From an uncultured Eubacterium sp. (GTDB lineage: Bacteria; Bacillota; Clostridia; Lachnospirales; Lachnospiraceae): a stretch of 52,736 nucleotides of DNA. The position numbers and the translations under genes were made by a program. Location: the NCBI GenBank assembly GCA_948470065.1, contig CAOKNO010000010.1:1-52736 (forward strand). The letters are read 5' to 3'. The notes beneath the pieces were generated by a model. It did no database searches and was not told the origin of the DNA. It worked only from the letters and a program-made list of their open reading frames with translations. Within the stretch, counting starts at the first letter, position 1; the number at the start of each line of letters is the position of its first letter. This document shows, one piece after another, positions 25,254-34,078 of the stretch.

Positions 25254-27965
25254 TTAGCGGACAGGCCTTGCGATCAGCACAATTGTGTCGACGGGGTAAT
25301 AATTGCGCAGAGGATGCTCTAGGCGCTGGCCGTTCCCATAATACATGGATACATGGTAAATGTTTTTGTACCTGCCATTGGGATTAGAAGGGCTTCCATA
25401 GAAGATCAGATCTCCCGGCAGGAGTTTGGAAGCGTCCAAAGCTTTTGAGGAAATTGCTTTGCCTGTCCGTTCTAGGTAGTGCGCCATGGCTGCAGCAGTC
25501 GGGGCATAAAAGGGGGAGCCGCCCAACAGCCCGGCATCGGAGCCGTATGCCCGGAATACCAAGGAACTGCAGTCGTAAAACCCTTGCTGCATACGTCTGG
25601 CCTGGCTATAGGTAGAACTGTACATAATCTGATGGCCGATTGTGCAGGCGGACAGCGCGCGTTGCGGGGCAACGCTGACATAGAACGCCATGGAAGCCCC
25701 GTCTGCTTTTACCGTAATCTCGGCATTCCCATAAGATTTTGCCGTAATGCGCCCCGTCTTGCTTACGGTTGCCACAGATTTATTCTTTGATTTGTAAGTA
25801 ATGTTTTGCTTAGAGGAAGCGCCTTTTACCGTAATCTGGGCAGTCTTTCCAGGCGTCAGCGCCTGATAAGAAGACTTGAGCCGGGGATTTGTGATCTTTA
25901 GCTTGTGTTTGATGGTCTTACCGTCTACCACTAAGGTGATGGCGGTGCTTCCAGTGGAATACTTAGAAGTGACCGTGCCATCCTGTGAAACAGTAGCCAG
26001 GGAAGTCTTTCGGATTTTCCATTGGATGCTGCTGTAGCTGTTTGTCCCGGACAGCTTCAGTTTTTTAGAGCTTCCAACCGTTAAGACAGAGCTGCTGTGC
26101 TTAAGCCTGGGGTTGGATACTTTCAGGGTAGTCGTGAATGTTTCTTTGCTGTGATCGGAATAAGTGGCAGTTGCAGTAATTTTTGCCGTGCCGGAGGCTT
26201 TGCCTGTTACTACGCCGTTTCCGTTGATTTCTGCAACCTTTGGTTTTGAGGATTCCCAGGTGGTATGTAAGAGCGAAAGTCCCTCTTTTTCCACATTTTT
26301 AAGCGTAAGTTCTTTTTTCGTCTTTACAGCCAGAGAAACCTGCTGCTGGGAAATCCCCCTGTCTACCACCTTTATCCTGCATTCTGAAACGCCTGTGACG
26401 GATTGCCCGTCCTGGTAGGAGGTGTAAATTGCCTGCAGGATGGCTGTTCCTGTCTCAATCCCGGTCACTTCGCAAGTATTCCCGGAGGTGGAAATGCCTG
26501 CATAGGGCCAGGAGTCGCCAGATAGCCGGAAGTACACGGATTCGTTTGACGACAGGTTCGAAAGCCGTAGTGAAATACTCTGGCCTTTCATAATGGTGGC
26601 GGACGTCCGGCTGAGTTTATGTTTATCCTTTATAACACGGACCTTGCAAGAAGCCTTTTTGCCCAAAAGGCTGGCGGTCAAGGTAGCGGTTCCAGGTTTT
26701 TTGCCGACGATTTCCCCATTTGCATTGACGCTTGCAATTTTAGGGCGCGAGGATTTCCATTTCAGGCTGTTTGCAGGCTTCGCCGTGACCTCTGGACGGA
26801 AGGCGCTTCCTTCAAACAGCACGGCTGATTTCGTCTTTAGCTTGAGGGAGGGCTTTTTTACGGTGACCTTGCACTTTTTAGAAATGCCGTTGCAGGTCGC
26901 AGTAATAGTAGTCGTCCCTTTTTTCTTAGGCTTGACCTGCCCCTTGCTGTTTACGGTGGCTACTTTGGGGTCGGAAGATTTCCAGGTTATCTTCCCGGCA
27001 GGGAAGGCTTCTGCCTTTAAGAGCAAAGTACTCTTTAAGTAAGCGGTTGCAGAAGATTTGAGCTTTAACTCAGGGTTTTTAACCGTAACCCTGCAAAAAG
27101 CAGTTGCGCCGCTTGCGGTAGTGGCGGTAATGGTAGCAGTCCCGGCTTTTTTGGAGGTAACGGCGCCAGAGGTGCTGACAGAAGCGATATCTGGATCGGA
27201 GGACGTCCAAGTAATCTCTTCCTGTACCGGAAGGGAGACAGAGAGTTTTTGGGTCTGTCCCAGGTATAGCGTGATATGGTCCTGTTCAAAGGTAATTGTA
27301 TTCCCAACCGTTATTTCACAGGAAACTGCGCCGGTAAACGTCCCGTCGTCAGTAGTGGCTACGCCAGTTGCTGTGATAACAGCCGTCCCGATACCAGTAG
27401 CGGTTACTGTCCCGTCGTCAGATACCCGTGCAATCCCTTCCTGATCCGACGACCAGGTGATATCTGCCGGGAGATCTGTATATACCTCTAAGCGGACAGT
27501 ATCCCCGATATCCATTTTGTAAGTATCACGTTCTAAGTATACCAAAAGAGAGCCGTCGGATTCCGTGCCAGGCTCTGCGGCGTTACCGCTGTCCGGCTTA
27601 GAAATGATATCTTCTGGATTGCCAGGGTCTGCCTGGGGAAGGCATCCTTCCGAAGCGCTGCCGTCCGCTGGTACAGAGGTATCCTTGGAGAGTGGATTAT
27701 CTTCTGGTGAAGAGGGGGCGCTTACGGCAGGGTTTTCTTCTCGTGTAGAAGTGTCCATGGAGAGAGGAGCATCTTCCTGGTTTGCCTGGGAGGCTGGGTT
27801 CCTGCAAATGGGATCCTCTTCTTGTAGGGATAGATCTGTTTGGGATTGGATGTCTGCCTGCAAAGGGAAAGCTTTGAAGGTAGAAGGGGCTGCCTGGGAA
27901 ATTAGCGGTGTTTCTGCGATAAGCAGGCAGCTTAAGGCTAAAACGAGCATTTTCTTTAGTTTCAT
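25254..27965 (-). CDS. Secreted Ig-repeat protein with NlpC/P60 peptidase domain
   Basis: This 903-aa exported protein probably acts on the cell wall. It has a signal peptide (LVLALSCLLIAETPLISQAA, residues 8-27), a low-complexity Ser/Pro/Asp/Glu linker (about 30-135), then eight Ig-like repeats of about 75-80 aa (about 140-768). Most are Big_2 type with W-[TK]-S-[SD] and V-[AT]-[ST]-V motifs; the fifth is diverged. The C-terminus (about 770-903) is an NlpC/P60 domain: catalytic Cys in YDCSSLVFRAY (about 798), His in IYHVSMYYGNG (about 871) and a third polar residue near RLEHP. It is likely a peptidoglycan endopeptidase. AGGAGG precedes ATG 27965. Confidence 0.9.
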   Translation of the reverse strand: MKLKKMLVLALSCLLIAETPLISQAAPSTFKAFPLQADIQSQTDLSLQEEDPICRNPASQANQEDAPLSMDTSTREENPAVSAPSSPEDNPLSKDTSVPADGSASEGCLPQADPGNPEDIISKPDSGNAAEPGTESDGSLLVYLERDTYKMDIGDTVRLEVYTDLPADITWSSDQEGIARVSDDGTVTATGIGTAVITATGVATTDDGTFTGAVSCEITVGNTITFEQDHITLYLGQTQKLSVSLPVQEEITWTSSDPDIASVSTSGAVTSKKAGTATITATTASGATAFCRVTVKNPELKLKSSATAYLKSTLLLKAEAFPAGKITWKSSDPKVATVNSKGQVKPKKKGTTTITATCNGISKKCKVTVKKPSLKLKTKSAVLFEGSAFRPEVTAKPANSLKWKSSRPKIASVNANGEIVGKKPGTATLTASLLGKKASCKVRVIKDKHKLSRTSATIMKGQSISLRLSNLSSNESVYFRLSGDSWPYAGISTSGNTCEVTGIETGTAILQAIYTSYQDGQSVTGVSECRIKVVDRGISQQQVSLAVKTKKELTLKNVEKEGLSLLHTTWESSKPKVAEINGNGVVTGKASGTAKITATATYSDHSKETFTTTLKVSNPRLKHSSSVLTVGSSKKLKLSGTNSYSSIQWKIRKTSLATVSQDGTVTSKYSTGSTAITLVVDGKTIKHKLKITNPRLKSSYQALTPGKTAQITVKGASSKQNITYKSKNKSVATVSKTGRITAKSYGNAEITVKADGASMAFYVSVAPQRALSACTIGHQIMYSSTYSQARRMQQGFYDCSSLVFRAYGSDAGLLGGSPFYAPTAAAMAHYLERTGKAISSKALDASKLLPGDLIFYGSPSNPNGRYKNIYHVSMYYGNGQRLEHPLRNYYPVDTIVLIARPVR

Positions 27966-28023
27966 TGTTAGAGTACCTCCTGTATACGTTTGTGTTACGG
28001 TGTAGTAAATGTATCTTTAGCAT

Positions 28024-28052
28024 AGCATATTTTGTCTTTTATGAAAAGGCAA
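28024..28052 (-). promoter_or_regulatory. Promoter of the Ig-repeat NlpC/P60 gene
   Basis: On the minus strand TTGCCT (28052-28047), a 17-base spacer and TATGCT (28029-28024) give a fair sigma-A promoter about 60 bases before the start codon. Confidence 0.65.
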
Positions 28053-28081
28053 TTCACAAGCAATGTAGGGCAGAAAAGGGT

Positions 28082-28900
28082 TTATCCAAGAATTGGGATT
28101 TCAATCTGTACAATGTAGTCTTCGATCCGGTCGATGACCATTTCATTGATTCCTTTTTCGTAAGAAAAACCAGACATAGTAAGCCCCTGCTTTTGGGCAT
28201 AGCGTAAGATTTCTTGATACCGCATCGGAAGGCTGTCCCAGGATCCTTTATAGAATGCTCTTAAGTACGTGCCCTTGGGTTGGATATGAAGCCCTTTTTT
28301 ATGCTTGAGGAAGGGAATTTCCAGAAATAATTTTGTATAATTGGAAAAATCGCCGTCCATCAGGCTGGAAATTGGGATCATAGAGCCATAAGAAGCGTCG
28401 TGAAGGCGCCCAAGCTGGTATTTTGATGTTTCTGCCGTAATCAATTCTACTTTTTTCTCAAAAGAAGTGTCGGAGCAAATATCTACCGTTACCAGGCACC
28501 GTTCCTCTTTCTCGATTATGCGGATTTCGGATAAATCCATAGAAAGCAAGGTGTCCATATCCTGTTTGTGGCTGCAAAGTGTTTTTCTGACTGCCTGTAG
28601 ATGGAGGAGCGTGCGATCCAGATCGGCTATTTTTTCTTCCAGAAGGCGCTTTAGGTTTATGGCGGAGCGATCTGCCATAAACGACTTGATTTCCTGGATG
28701 GAAACATCTAATTCCCGCAGCAGGAGGATGGTTTCTAAGATAGGGCTCTGATGGTAGGTGTAACAGCGGTATCCGTTTCCTGGATGGATAGCGGCAGGCG
28801 GGAACAGCCCGATCTCGTCGTACCACATCAAGGTTTTTTTATTAATGCTATGCAGGGCTGCAAACTGGCCGATGGTGAGCAATGATTCTGTCTTGTCCAT
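28082..28900 (-). CDS. MerR family regulator with GyrI-like effector domain
   Basis: This 272-aa regulator is of the BmrR/multidrug type. The N-terminal winged helix (about 6-75) reads TIGQFAALHSINKKTLMWYD and then an IGLFPPA segment. A dimerisation coiled coil (about 75-120) is followed by a GyrI-like ligand domain (about 125-270). ATG 28900 is preferred since GGAGGAA lies six bases upstream; a TTG five codons earlier is inside that site. It is divergent from a MATE exporter, and the shared gap contains a classic MerR operator (28931-28961). It should activate the exporter when a toxic ligand binds. Confidence 0.9.
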   Translation of the reverse strand: MDKTESLLTIGQFAALHSINKKTLMWYDEIGLFPPAAIHPGNGYRCYTYHQSPILETILLLRELDVSIQEIKSFMADRSAINLKRLLEEKIADLDRTLLHLQAVRKTLCSHKQDMDTLLSMDLSEIRIIEKEERCLVTVDICSDTSFEKKVELITAETSKYQLGRLHDASYGSMIPISSLMDGDFSNYTKLFLEIPFLKHKKGLHIQPKGTYLRAFYKGSWDSLPMRYQEILRYAQKQGLTMSGFSYEKGINEMVIDRIEDYIVQIEIPILG

Positions 28901-28930
28901 AATAGATTCCTCCAAAATAAAAAATAGCGC

Positions 28931-28961
28931 TTGACCGTACAGTTACTGTACGGTATATGAT
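28931..28961 (+). promoter_or_regulatory. MerR-type 19-bp-spacer promoter of the MATE gene
   Basis: TTGACC (28931-28936) and TATGAT (28956-28961) are separated by 19 bases instead of 17. A perfect inverted repeat, ACCGTACAGT (28934-28943) and ACTGTACGGT (28945-28954) around a single T, fills the spacer. This is the hallmark of promoters activated by DNA distortion by MerR proteins. Confidence 0.9.
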
Positions 28962-29004
28962 ACATCATACAAAACAAAAACGCAAGACGGAAGGAGAATG
29001 ACGT

Positions 29005-30336
29005 ATGGAACAAAAACATGCTTATGAAAAACCTGTCACGGTGAAACATATCCTGGCATTTGCAGTTCCGACCATTGCCATGACGGTATTTATGTCTTTT
29101 TATACCATGGTGGACGGCCTGTTTGTATCGAATCTCATCGGCACGGACGCGTTGTCTGCAATAAACCTGACTGCTCCGGTTATCCAGTTAGTAACCGCGG
29201 TTTCCACAATGCTTGCTACGGGCGGCAGCGCGGTAATTATGAAAAAAATGGGCGAGCAAAAGAGTGGGGAAGCCAAAGAGGATTTTACATCCCTAATCTT
29301 GGTGAACGTGCTGGTTGGGGCTTTAATGTGCGCCGTTGGGTATCTGGTGATGGAGCCGCTGTTTGGCGGTATGGGGTTATCGGAAGATGTGGCAGGGTAT
29401 TGTACCCAGTATTTGAGCCGCTACCTCATATTTACAATCCCAATTTTATTGATGAATAATTATACGCTTTACATGATTGCGAGCGGGAAGGCAAGGCTTT
29501 CTCTGATCTGTTCGGTAGCAGGAGGTATCCTGAATATGGCGCTTGACTATGTATTTATCGCTGTATTCCATATGGGGATCGGCGGCGCTGCTGCTGCGAC
29601 AGGCCTAGGCTACTCTGTGACGGCGGTTGTTGGCTGCTTTGTTTTTTCCCAGAGGAAAACCCTTTTGCATTTCCAAAAGCCAGTATTCCGTTTTAAGACG
29701 CTTATGGACGCAGCCGCAAATGGGTGTTCCGAAATGGCGACTGCGCTTGTCACAGGGATTGTGACGATGATGTTTAACTGGACGATGCTCCATTACGTGG
29801 GAGAAGACGGTGTTGCCGCTGTTACGATTATCATGTATGTGCTGATGTTTGCAAGCTCCTTGTACATGGGCTATTCTTATGGGGTGGCTCCGATGTTAAG
29901 CTATTACCACGGCGAGCAGAACCATGCGAAACTGAAAAAGCTGGTGGCTATCAGTTTACGGTTCATTACTGCGATATCCCTGTTGACGGTGGCTCTTTCT
30001 TACCTCCTGTCCCCAGCCCTTGTATCTGTTTTTGCAGAACCTAAGAGCCCAGTATACGGCCTTGCCGTAACTGGGAACCGGATCTGTTCCATCGCGCTTT
30101 GCTTTATCGGCTTTAACATTTTTGCCAGCGGTATGTTTACTGCTTTGTCCAACGGCCTGGTTTCGGCAATCCTTGCATTTTCCAGATCCTTCGTATTTAT
30201 GGTGGCTGCCTTGCTTATACTGCCATGGCTCTTTGGCGTCCTTGGCGTCTGGCTTGCGACTCCTGTAGCAGAATTGCTGGCGTTGGCGCTGTCTGCCGTT
30301 CTGTTCCAAAAGCATAAGAAAAGGTATGGTTATTAA
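29005..30336 (+). CDS. MATE family efflux transporter
   Basis: This 443-aa multidrug and toxin extrusion antiporter has twelve predicted membrane helices. Typical MATE features include the N-terminal HILAFAVPTIAMTVFMSFY and MVDGLFVSNLIGTDALSAIN, which match the first-helix and loop region of the family. Two homologous six-helix halves follow. AAGGAG is upstream of ATG 29005. Transcription from the MerR-type promoter at 28931 implies induction by a compound recognised by the divergent regulator. Confidence 0.93.
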   Translation: MEQKHAYEKPVTVKHILAFAVPTIAMTVFMSFYTMVDGLFVSNLIGTDALSAINLTAPVIQLVTAVSTMLATGGSAVIMKKMGEQKSGEAKEDFTSLILVNVLVGALMCAVGYLVMEPLFGGMGLSEDVAGYCTQYLSRYLIFTIPILLMNNYTLYMIASGKARLSLICSVAGGILNMALDYVFIAVFHMGIGGAAAATGLGYSVTAVVGCFVFSQRKTLLHFQKPVFRFKTLMDAAANGCSEMATALVTGIVTMMFNWTMLHYVGEDGVAAVTIIMYVLMFASSLYMGYSYGVAPMLSYYHGEQNHAKLKKLVAISLRFITAISLLTVALSYLLSPALVSVFAEPKSPVYGLAVTGNRICSIALCFIGFNIFASGMFTALSNGLVSAILAFSRSFVFMVAALLILPWLFGVLGVWLATPVAELLALALSAVLFQKHKKRYGY

Positions 30337-30370
30337 TCCAGAAAGCATTGCTTCTTATGGGCAAAATAAG

Positions 30371-30426
30371 AAGAGGCTGCCGCATAAGGAATGTGATATG
30401 TTTCCTGAAATATGCGGCAGCCTCTT
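30371..30426. terminator. Bidirectional terminator between MATE and the cytidylate-kinase-like gene
   Basis: A perfect 16-bp inverted repeat (30371-30386 and 30411-30426) closes a 24-base loop that can pair further (AGGAA/TTCCT). It is flanked by A-rich and CTCTTT sequence and lies between convergent genes. Confidence 0.85.
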
Positions 30427-30471
30427 TGGCTGGCGTTAACGGTATGTAACGGTTGGCCTGACAGGCATATG

Positions 30472-31080
30472 TTACGTCTGGCCGTAGGCTTCTATGCGTT
30501 CCTTAATATAATATTCCAGCGCGTGTGCAGTCCCGTCTACGCCAAGCGGGCTGCTGTTGATGCACAAATCATAATACCTGGAATCGCCCCATTTGTAGTC
30601 GGAATGCCTGTTATGGTACAGCTTCCGTTTCTTGTCATGCCTTGCCATCTTAGCCTGGGCTTCTATTTCGCTTAAGCTGTATTTTTCTTTCACGCGTTCA
30701 AGCTTATGCTGTTTTTCCCCATTGATAAAAATGGAAATCAGGCAATCGTAATCCTTTAATACGGTTTCTGCACAGCGTCCGACGATTACGAAAGATTCCC
30801 CGTCGTCTGCTTTCTCCTTAATGAAATCAAATTGGATCTCCGCTAAGATTTCCGCCATGGAATTTGTATGCGTGCCGATCCGCCGGGTCAGCAGGAAATT
30901 CCTGGGCGCCTCATCGTATTTTTCCAGGACTTCAACTTTTACGTTCATATTGTTGGCAATCTCATCCAACATGCTCCTGTCATAAAATTTAAGCCCCAAG
31001 CTTTTGGCGATTTTCTCGGCAATCTCATGCCCGCCGCTGCCAAATTCACGGCTGATGGAAATAATGGTCTGTTTTGCCAT
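30472..31080 (-). CDS. Cytidylate kinase-like protein
   Basis: This P-loop kinase-like protein of about 202 aa is of the Cytidylate_kin2 group. The glycine-rich loop is ISREFGSGGHEIAEKIAKSL, followed by the FYDRSMLDEIA segment seen in these proteins. GRCAETVL and an Arg/His-rich lid (KMARHDKKRKLYHNRHSDYKW) are also visible. The family is abundant in Clostridia and its substrate is generally unknown; it is not the canonical cmk. ATG 31080 follows GGAGG by six bases; a start six codons upstream is less likely. The SLC13 gene lies upstream on the same strand. Confidence 0.85.
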   Translation of the reverse strand: MAKQTIISISREFGSGGHEIAEKIAKSLGLKFYDRSMLDEIANNMNVKVEVLEKYDEAPRNFLLTRRIGTHTNSMAEILAEIQFDFIKEKADDGESFVIVGRCAETVLKDYDCLISIFINGEKQHKLERVKEKYSLSEIEAQAKMARHDKKRKLYHNRHSDYKWGDSRYYDLCINSSPLGVDGTAHALEYYIKERIEAYGQT

Positions 31081-31146
31081 AGGATCCCTCCGTTTCAATG
31101 TATCACTGCAGCCTGCCGTAAATAGGGAGGCTGCGGTGGCTCTGCG

Positions 31147-32505
31147 TTAACAGTAACGAACAAATATAAATACCATAGATACCAGGATGACGATAATGGT
31201 CGCCGGGGCTGCTGATTTGCAGTATTTGCCCCATCCGATCAAATAGCCGTTCTTCGTTGCGACAGATGTGCCGACGACATTGGCGGAGGCGCCGATTGGC
31301 GTTGCGCTGCCTCCGATGTCCGTACCCATGGAAAGCGCCCACGCCAAGGTGGAAAGATCTACGCCCTGGGTAGCTGCAAGGCTCTTGATTACTGGGATCA
31401 TAGTCGCTGCAAATGGGATGTTGTCCACAAAGGCGCTGGCAATGGCGGATACCCAGATAATAATTGCAACCATAAGCTTTAAGTTGCCGTGGCTGACTGT
31501 GCCGATAAACCCTGCGATAATTTCCAGGATACCCGTCTGCTCTAAGCCGCCTACGACCATAAACAGCCCGACAAAGAAGAGCAGCGTCTTGTAGTCCACT
31601 TTTTTCAAGAGTGTGACGGCATGTTTGCCAGCGACAAGCAAAGTGACAATGGCAATGACTGCGCCGATAAACGCAACCGTAAGGCCAGTCTGGGCATGTG
31701 TGACAAGGAGCACGACCGCACAGAAAAAGATCAGGCAGCTAATCGTGAAATCGCGTTTATTTGTAATGGCTTCCTTTGGTTCCGGCATGGCTGCAACGTC
31801 TTCGGCAGATAATTTCTCCCCTGCAAGCTGTTTGCGGAATACGAAGAAATAGTAAATCACCACAAGGACTAAGCTGATAGCGGCCATAAGCCCTGTGTTT
31901 GTGATGAAGTCGGCAAAGGAATATCCAAGGGATGTACCGATAATGATATTGGGAGGATCCCCGCACATCGTAGCCGAGCCCCCTAAGTTGGCGCAGAAGA
32001 TTTCCGACAGGATCATTGGGATCGGATCGAACTTCAAAAGCTTTGCCAGCTCAATGGTGACGGCTGCTAAGAACAGGATAACCGTGATGCTGTCAATGAA
32101 CATTGCCAAAAAGGCGGACATCAGCATAAAGGTGATAAACAAAGGGATGGGCTTGTAATTCACAAGCTTTGCCAGCTTCATGCAGAGCCAGCGGAAAAAC
32201 CCGGAATGAGCCATGCCTTCTACCATAACCATCATGCCTGCGATAAAGATAATGGTAGCCCAGTTGATGCCGCAGGTGCTTTCTTCCGCGCTCCCGGCTG
32301 TATACCAGAAGCCCATGGTGAAGATACTTTTGACATTCAAGGTTTCTGAAACCGCGTCTATGCTCCTCATGGCAAGGCCAAATACGCCCACCAGGGTCAG
32401 GACGCCGCATCCTAAGGTGACATAATGACGTTCGATTTTGTCCATAACAATCAGTATGAACATGGCGGCAAACAATACTACCGCCAAAATCTGCTCAAGG
32501 TTCAT
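31147..32505 (-). CDS. SLC13/ArsB-NhaD superfamily transporter
   Basis: This 452-aa integral membrane ion transporter has about eleven helices. Motifs include GGSATMCGDPPNIIIGTSLGY in the first half and ALSMGTDIGGSATPIGASAN in the second, the paired re-entrant signatures of ArsB/NhaD/SLC13 proteins. The substrate could be a dicarboxylate, arsenite or sodium/proton and cannot be chosen from sequence. AAGGAGG precedes ATG 32505, and its own promoter sits at 32580. It may form a transcript with the kinase-like gene downstream (gap 66 bases). Confidence 0.88.
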   Translation of the reverse strand: MNLEQILAVVLFAAMFILIVMDKIERHYVTLGCGVLTLVGVFGLAMRSIDAVSETLNVKSIFTMGFWYTAGSAEESTCGINWATIIFIAGMMVMVEGMAHSGFFRWLCMKLAKLVNYKPIPLFITFMLMSAFLAMFIDSITVILFLAAVTIELAKLLKFDPIPMILSEIFCANLGGSATMCGDPPNIIIGTSLGYSFADFITNTGLMAAISLVLVVIYYFFVFRKQLAGEKLSAEDVAAMPEPKEAITNKRDFTISCLIFFCAVVLLVTHAQTGLTVAFIGAVIAIVTLLVAGKHAVTLLKKVDYKTLLFFVGLFMVVGGLEQTGILEIIAGFIGTVSHGNLKLMVAIIIWVSAIASAFVDNIPFAATMIPVIKSLAATQGVDLSTLAWALSMGTDIGGSATPIGASANVVGTSVATKNGYLIGWGKYCKSAAPATIIVILVSMVFIFVRYC

Positions 32506-32579
32506 TTGGAAATTACCTCCTTCATAAAATTACTTCCTTCCTATGTATAGCTGTATAGCGCCTTACAGAATCCTTTGGC

Positions 32580-32608
32580 ATTATAACGCTATGAAACGAA
32601 AAAAACAA
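32580..32608 (-). promoter_or_regulatory. Promoter of the SLC13-type transporter gene
   Basis: On the minus strand TTGTTT (32608-32603), a 17-base spacer and TATAAT (32585-32580) lie about 75 bases before the start codon, directly after the stop of the CLC gene. Confidence 0.75.
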
Positions 32609-32610
32609 GA

Positions 32611-33873
32611 CTATTTTGCCTTCCGGTTGATAAATTCTGTCTTAAATTTGGAATATACGATTTTCTGGCTGTGGTACAGCCCGTAATAACCGGACAGCAT
32701 ATATCCGATGGAGACTGCCAGCAGGTAATATGGCATTCCTTCGAAGCCAAATAATTCAAAGCAGATTAGGAGCGAGGTAATCGGGCAGTTGGTAACGCCG
32801 CAGAATACCGCGCCCATGGCGGCGGCCGTACAAAGCGGCGGGGAAAACCCTGCGGCATTGCCAAACAGGCAGCCAAACGTCGCGCCGATAAAGAAGGATG
32901 GGACGATTTCACCGCCTTTGAACCCTGCGCTTAAGGTGACTGCCGTGAAAAGGATTTTTAGTAAAAAGGCATATGGCACAAAATCATTTTCAAAGCACCG
33001 TGCAATAACGGGCATGCCGGCGCCGTTGTAATCCTGGTTCCCAGCCAGAAGGGTCAGAACGATAAGGATTGCCCCGCCAGAGAAAATCCTGGTAAAAGGG
33101 TTTGGGAGATATTTCTTATTCAGCTTCTCTCCGGTATGGAGCGTTAAACAGAACAATGAACTGACCCCGGCGCAGAGGATGGCAAGGATTGTAATGAAAA
33201 TGGCGGGGCGTATGCCAAATTCTGGGAGGTTTGCCAAGGGGAACTGTTCTGGGGCAATCCCAAAGGATCCGGCGATGCCCTTGGCGGTCAGGGAAGAAAC
33301 TACGCATGGCACTAAGGCCGCGTAATGCATAATCCCTACGCTTACGACTTCCATAGAGAAGATGGCCGCTGCCAGAGGGGTGCCGAATAAGGTGGAAAAC
33401 GCCGCGCTCATACCGCACATAATCATAATATGCTGATCCTTTTCATCAAACTTAAGTATCCTTCCTAAGGTGTTCCCAAGGCTTCCCCCTAGCTGTAGGG
33501 CGGCGCCCTCGCGTCCGGCAGACCCCCCAAAGAGGTGGGTGGCGACGGTGGAAATGAAGATCAGCGGCGCCATTTTCAAGGGGATGTGCTTCCCGGACTG
33601 GATGGCGGAGAGCACTAGGTTTGTCCCGGCGTCTTTCTCATCGTGCAAAAGATGGTAAGCCCCTACGATAGCAAGCCCTGCTGCCGGAAGGAAAAAAATA
33701 AGCCATGGGTATCGGGCGCGGGTTTCATTGGCCGTTACCATACAAAAATGGAATAAGGCGCTTGCCAGCCCGATCAGTATACCTGCCATAAGGGAGAAAG
33801 ACAGCCAGCGGAAGAAGGCCCACAGCCGCCTGCCCAGATGGCAGAAGTAGTGTTTTATGTTTTCATTCATCAT
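32611..33873 (-). CDS. CLC family antiporter, near the CLC-F branch
   Basis: This 420-aa CLC protein has the gating-glutamate loop THLFGGSAGREGAALQLGG (about 110-130) and a second selectivity segment GFKGGEIVPSFFIGAT (about 310-325). An N-terminal KDAGTNLVLSAI stands in place of the GSGIP chloride filter. GREG followed by a non-proline, and GTNL replacing GSGIP, are closer to bacterial fluoride/proton antiporters (CLC-F) than to EcClC. This is inference from remembered alignments. No fluoride riboswitch is visible upstream. AGGAGG precedes ATG 33873. Confidence 0.88.
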   Translation of the reverse strand: MMNENIKHYFCHLGRRLWAFFRWLSFSLMAGILIGLASALFHFCMVTANETRARYPWLIFFLPAAGLAIVGAYHLLHDEKDAGTNLVLSAIQSGKHIPLKMAPLIFISTVATHLFGGSAGREGAALQLGGSLGNTLGRILKFDEKDQHIMIMCGMSAAFSTLFGTPLAAAIFSMEVVSVGIMHYAALVPCVVSSLTAKGIAGSFGIAPEQFPLANLPEFGIRPAIFITILAILCAGVSSLFCLTLHTGEKLNKKYLPNPFTRIFSGGAILIVLTLLAGNQDYNGAGMPVIARCFENDFVPYAFLLKILFTAVTLSAGFKGGEIVPSFFIGATFGCLFGNAAGFSPPLCTAAAMGAVFCGVTNCPITSLLICFELFGFEGMPYYLLAVSIGYMLSGYYGLYHSQKIVYSKFKTEFINRKAK

Positions 33874-33903
33874 ATGGAATCCCTCCTAAATTTTCCGTAA
33901 CCA

Positions 33904-33932
33904 ATCTTATCACTAGCCATAGGAAATGACAA
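33904..33932 (-). promoter_or_regulatory. Promoter of the CLC gene
   Basis: On the minus strand TTGTCA (33932-33927), a 17-base spacer and TAAGAT (33909-33904) lie about 30 bases before the start codon. The short leader leaves no room for a riboswitch. Confidence 0.65.
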
Positions 33933-33990
33933 GCAGGAAAAAAATACGCTAAATGAATATTACAGTATGCAATACGGATATTTGTGGCAA

Positions 33991-34003
33991 AATAGTAACT
34001 ATT
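33991..34003. promoter_or_regulatory. Small palindrome upstream of the XRE-TPR gene
   Basis: AATAGT-A-ACTATT is a perfect 6-bp-arm dyad about 75 bases before the regulator gene. It could be an autoregulatory operator. By length alone it might occur by chance. Confidence 0.3.
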
Positions 34004-34078
34004 CATGATTAAGATAACAAGAGAAAGACAATACAAAAGAAAAAACAATATACTACAAAAGAAAAAGAGGGGGCCAAT

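Noticed and set aside
20226-27965. Sortase anchors on the two large secreted proteins
   Set aside because: Neither C-terminus has LPxTG followed by a hydrophobic helix. One ends in a lysine-rich strand and the other in the peptidase domain.
33874-34078. Fluoride riboswitch before the CLC gene
   Set aside because: The conserved fluoride aptamer core could not be found on the minus strand, and the promoter lies too close to the start codon.
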